Source of the DNA: Sinosporangium siamense
GTDB lineage: Bacteria > Actinomycetota > Actinomycetes > Streptosporangiales > Streptosporangiaceae
Direction: 5' to 3'
NCBI RefSeq assembly: GCF_016863435.1
Contig: NZ_BOOW01000018.1
Coordinates: forward strand, 310,001-374,000
DNA length: 64,000 nt
Shown: piece by piece, positions 59,629-64,000 of the stretch
Position numbering within the stretch: position 1 is the first letter of the stretch
Layout of the letters: each line of letters begins with the position of its first letter
Notes under the pieces: generated by a model
What the model saw: only the letters and a program-made list of their open reading frames with translations
Database searches by the model: none
What the model was told of the DNA's origin: nothing
Position numbers and translations under genes: made by a program

Positions 59629-62171
59629 CTAGGCGGCCGCGGTCGCCGCCTCCACCGGGCGGAACCTCGTGGCGCGCCAGGCCGGCAGCAAGGTCGCCGC
59701 GAAGGTGATCAGTACGGCGCAGGCCACGACCGCGAGGTAGATCCACAGCGGCACGGGCGGAACCACCTTGTCCAGCTTGGCGAGGCTGTAGGGGAAGACG
59801 GTGACGGCCGCGGCGACCGTGCCGAGGAACACCCCGGCGATCGCGGTGAGCACGCTCTCCAGGCCCGTCATCGCCATGACCTGCTTCCTGGTGAAGCCGG
59901 TGAGCCGCTGGAGCCCGAACTCCCTGCGGCGGCGGCCGGTGGCCGCGATCAGGGTGTTGATCACGGAGATCGCGGTGTATCCGACGATCAGCCCCACCAC
60001 CAGGTAGTTGACGGTGGCCAGTTGCTGCTGGCCCGCGGTGCGCTCCGCGGTCAGCGCGCCGCTGCCCGACACCTCGACGCCCGGCTGGTCCTTGACGAGT
60101 GCGGTCACCGCGGCGGTCACCTTGGCGGGGTCGGTCCCCGCGGCGTGGCGCACCAGGATCTGCTTCGCGACTTTGTCGGTGGTGTGCGGGGCCAGCAGCG
60201 GGGCGGGCATCAGCAGCGCCCCCGCGTCGCCCTTCGGGTGGTAGGTGGCCACCACCTTCACCGTGACCGGGGTGCCGTCGCCGAGCCTGAGGGTGACGGA
60301 GTCGCCTACCTCGCGCCCCAGGGACTCGGCGTGCTCGACGGGCAGCGCGACGCTGTCGCCGCGCAGCTCGGACAGCGATCCTGTGGCGGCGCGCACCGTG
60401 AGGTTGCCCGCGTCGTCGACGCCCTGGAGCGGCCGGCCGTCGCCGGTCTGGGCGGCGTCCTCGGGGCTCTGCACGAAGCCTGTGCTGGTCACGTAGGAGG
60501 AGGCCGCGTCGACGCCCGGCACCTGCCGCACCCGGTCGAGGGTGCCGGGGGCGAACCCGCCGGCCCTGGAGGTCAGCACGTTGTCCGCGCGCAGGACCCC
60601 GGTGTGCGCGGCCCGGTTGGAGGCGTCCTCGATCTGCTGCATGTACAGCGTGCCACTGGCGACGCCGGTCAGCAGGATGATCGGGGTGATGGTCGAGGCC
60701 ATCCGGATGGTGTGGGCGCGGGAGTTGAGCACCGCCATATGCCCCGTGAGGCCGGTCAGCGCGCGCAGCGGGCCCTGGAGCAGCCACACGATCGCCTTGG
60801 TGAAGCCTGGGGCGAGCAGTGCCAGGCCGATGGCCCACATGATGCAGGCGGGGCCCGCCGTGCTCGCCGTCAGGTCGCCCTCCATCATCGTCACGGTCAT
60901 GACGGCCATGGCGGCGCCGCCGGCGAGGAAGAGCACCGACAGCACGATCCGGGTGCGGGTAAGCCAGTGGCCCTCGGTGGCGCTGCTCGCCAGGGCCTCG
61001 GTGGCCCGGGTTTCGGCGACCTTGCGTGCGGTGATGTGCGCGGCGCCGACCGCGGCCAGCAGCGAGGCCGCGACGGCGACGACCGCGGGCGCGAGGCCCT
61101 GCCGGAACTCGACGGCGCCCGAGACGATCCCGGCGCCGACCAGCCTGTCGAAGAGGAGGTGGCTCATCAGCGCGCCCGGCAGGCAGCCGAGCACCGAGGC
61201 CAGGACGGACACGACCAGCGTCTCGCCGAGGATCATGCGCCGCAGCTGGGACGGGGTGGTGCCGATCGCCTTCAGCAGGGCCATCTCGCGCTGCCTCTGC
61301 CGCACGGTCAGGCCCAGCGTCGAGGACGCTCCGAACATGGCGACCAGGATCGCCCAGCCGCCGAAGATCGCGGAGAGCATGACGAGGTTCTGCTGACTGC
61401 CTGCGGCCTCGGGGAACTCGGCGAGCCCCCGGTTGTCGCCGGTCAGCGTCACGGCGGCACCGGGCAGGGCCTTGTCGATCCGGTCGCGCAGCTCGGCGAC
61501 GTCCGTGCCCGGCTCGGGCAGCACCCCGATCGCGTCCACGGTGCCGCCGCCGAACGCCGCCGCCTGCTCGCCGGTGAAGAACACGGCGGGCTGCGCCGCC
61601 GCACGCCCACCGGCCTGCTTGACGATGCCGGTCAGCCGGAACTCCTGGGTGCGCCCTGCGGCGGCGATCCGCACCCGGTCGCCCACGCGGGCACCGGCCC
61701 GCTCGGCGAGACCGGTGTCGAGCACCACGTCACCCACCTCGCCGGGCCGCGATCCTGAGGTGAGGGTGTAGGGGGCGAGCTCCGCGGAATCCCAGCCGTG
61801 GCCGAGCGGGCGCCGCTCGTCGCCGGCGGCACCGCCGGACTCGTCCGTGACCGGCCGGCCGTCGCCGGCGACGGCCACGGGGAAGGACACGTCGGCGACC
61901 GCCCTTGCCACCCCGGGCACACCTTCGACCGTGCGCACCAGCGCCCGGTCGAGCCGCACCCGCTCGGAGAGCCGGGAGCCGTCGTAGTTCTGATCGCCGG
62001 CCACGACGATGGGCGCCGCGGCGAGCCGCTGGGCCGGCACCGCGTTGCGGACGCCGCTCTCCATGAGCCCGCCGCAGGCCATGATGAGGGCCGCGCCGAA
62101 GAACACGGCGATGAAGGTGGCCGCGAATCCGCCGAGGCGGAACCGTAGCGTGCGCAGGGCCAGAGACAACA

Positions 62172-62172
<1 letters not shown>
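59629..62172 (-). CDS. MacB/FtsX-type ABC exporter permease
   Basis: An 847-residue protein from ATG 62172, overlapping the ATPase stop. An N-terminal helix (FRLGGFAATFIAVFFGAALI), a large extracytoplasmic domain, and FtsX cores with LVMLSAIFGGWAILVAMFGA and VRQRQREMALLKAIGTTPSQ; the second half repeats this with GRRRREFGLQRLTGFTRKQV. The duplicated core is usual in actinobacterial permeases that export peptides or resist antibiotics and cell-wall-active compounds. Its partner ATPase is the next gene upstream. Confidence 0.9.
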
Positions 62173-62975
<803 letters not shown>

Positions 62976-63242
62976 TCAAACTCCCTGAACCTGTCGCGTG
63001 CCCCACGCGATCACGTTGTCCACGCTATGGACGGGCAGGGGGCCGGGCCGATGGGTCTTCTTCCACAGGCGGGGTAGAGATAGCCCTACCCCTGACCTGG
63101 GCTGATCCCCATCGCTTCACCGGTGTTCACATGGGATCCTTGAACAGGACGTGAGGCCGGGGCGGGGGGCGTCAGGCCACCTGGAACCCCCGGCGCCACC
63201 CACCGCATGCGTGCGGTGGTGGGGCACAGGAGGTTGGCGCAG

Positions 63243-64000
63243 GTGGACAAGGTCGGGGCCGCACGGTCACCGCGGCGGCTCGGGCTCGTGGAGCGGCTGC
63301 GCTGGACGATGCGGGGGCTGCTGGTCGCCGTGCTCTCCCAGGCCGGGAGCGTCGTCCTGTGGACCGTCACGGTCGTCACCCTCGCCACCCTGGTGGTCGG
63401 CATAGGCTTCCTCATCCTGCCGATCGTCGTGAACGCCGTGCGCGGTCTCGCCGGCTTCCACCGGCGCACCGCCCGCGAGTGGTCGGGTGTGGCCATCGAT
63501 GTCCCCTACCGGCACACCGCCGCGGACGGCGCCTACGACACCGCGGGCACCTTCGCCCAGTGCCGCCGGCTGCTGTCCGACCCCGCCACCTGGCGGGACA
63601 TTCTGTGGATGACGCTCAACGCCCCCGTGGGCCTCGTCCTCGGGCTGCTGCCCGCGGCCTGTGTCGCCTACGGACTCAACGGCATGTTCGTCACCCCGTT
63701 CCTCTGGGAGAGCATGGGCCCGCACTGGGGCTTCGGCGTGACCTGGTTCATCACCGACCAGGGCGAAGCCAACCTCGCCATCCCGCAGGGCCTCCTCTTC
63801 GTGGTGCTCGGCCTGCTGATCGCGCCGGCGCTGGGGCGGCTGCACATTCGCTTCAACCGCGCGCTGCTCGCGCCCACCCGCAACGCCCGCCTCACCCTGC
63901 GCGTCGAGCACCTGACCGAGACCAGGTCGGACGCTGCGGAGGCGCAGGCCGCCGAGCTGCGCAGGATCGAGCGGGACCTGCACGACGGGGCGCAGGCCCG
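63243..64000 (+). CDS. Sensor histidine kinase, N-terminal part
   Basis: Starts at GTG 63243, with AGGAGG 9 bases before it, and runs off the window after about 252 codons. At least four hydrophobic segments are present: two near residues 27-60 and two after residue 125 (VGLVLGLLPAACVAYGL, GLLFVVLGLLIAPALGRL). The cytoplasmic part reaches the phosphoacceptor RRIERDLHDGAQAR, of the NarL/DesK-type HisKA_3 family, where the window ends. It diverges from a MacB-type exporter, so it is likely part of an envelope-stress or antibiotic-sensing two-component system; the response regulator should follow beyond the edge. Confidence 0.88.
   Translation, partial: MDKVGAARSPRRLGLVERLRWTMRGLLVAVLSQAGSVVLWTVTVVTLATLVVGIGFLILPIVVNAVRGLAGFHRRTAREWSGVAIDVPYRHTAADGAYDTAGTFAQCRRLLSDPATWRDILWMTLNAPVGLVLGLLPAACVAYGLNGMFVTPFLWESMGPHWGFGVTWFITDQGEANLAIPQGLLFVVLGLLIAPALGRLHIRFNRALLAPTRNARLTLRVEHLTETRSDAAEAQAAELRRIERDLHDGAQA

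Noticed and set aside
59065-61758. An 897-codon plus-strand frame
   Set aside because: Antisense to the ABC permease gene, which has clear motifs; the frame is low-complexity Gly/Arg/Gln.

Overview
The window is high-GC DNA with frequent GTG starts, dense gene packing and a large share of catabolism and secretion genes. It fits a filamentous actinomycete, probably Streptosporangiales (Nonomuraea, Streptosporangium or Microbispora type). That placement rests on overall gene content (AA10 LPMO, DUF574-type methyltransferase, DUF6328, a large LuxR regulator of the LAL type, MocR regulator), not on any marker gene.

Layout. 1-6.7 kb: the end of a herA-sbcD DNA-repair operon, a DCC/HTTM gene pair whose 3' ends overlap, a decayed secretory lipase, a secreted chitin-type LPMO and a DUF6328 membrane protein. 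6.9-13.75 kb: an acyltransferase/SGNH protein on the minus strand, then a five-gene plus-strand cassette: a secreted protein resembling an RNase toxin, a small acidic partner, a second small secreted protein, an FtsX-like permease with no ATPase nearby, and a Tat-exported protein fusing a MelC1-like caddie domain to a tyrosinase domain that has lost two copper ligands. A tRNA-Lys with a strong terminator follows.

14.1-34.5 kb: catabolic locus 1. A MocR regulator and a capA-like gene diverge, and an 18-gene operon follows. It holds a BMP-type (nucleoside-like) ABC importer, a Tm-1-like protein, a GMC oxidoreductase with small subunit, a PEP-hydrolase-like TIM barrel, cupin, two MmgE/PrpD proteins (one half-length), isochorismatase-fold hydrolase, NIPSNAP, aldehyde dehydrogenase, HIBADH-type dehydrogenase, alpha/beta hydrolase, VOC protein and a cytosine-deaminase-like amidohydrolase. 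Nine consecutive junctions are 4-base start/stop overlaps. A 17-base motif is shared by the capA and operon upstream regions. The substrate is not identified; a nitrogen heterocycle or nucleoside-like compound is the best inference.

34.5-45 kb: single genes (methyltransferase, Mth938-like protein, lipoprotein-like protein, flavin reductase, cold-shock protein, 908-residue LuxR regulator, DJ-1/PfpI protein, peptidase S37) separated by unusual short tandem repeat arrays, two of which form the 3' end of a coding sequence.

45.1-58.7 kb: catabolic locus 2. It has SSADH-like aldehyde dehydrogenase, HIBADH-type dehydrogenase, an atypical M24 pita-bread enzyme, split transketolase, MFS exporter or importer, a Liv-type ABC transporter with a fused permease-ATPase, and an amidohydrolase. 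All four of its upstream regions carry the palindrome TGGC-N3-GCCA, which suggests one regulator controls the set. 58.9-64 kb: an ABC-F remnant, then a MacB/FtsX-type ABC exporter diverging from a sensor histidine kinase cut by the window edge.
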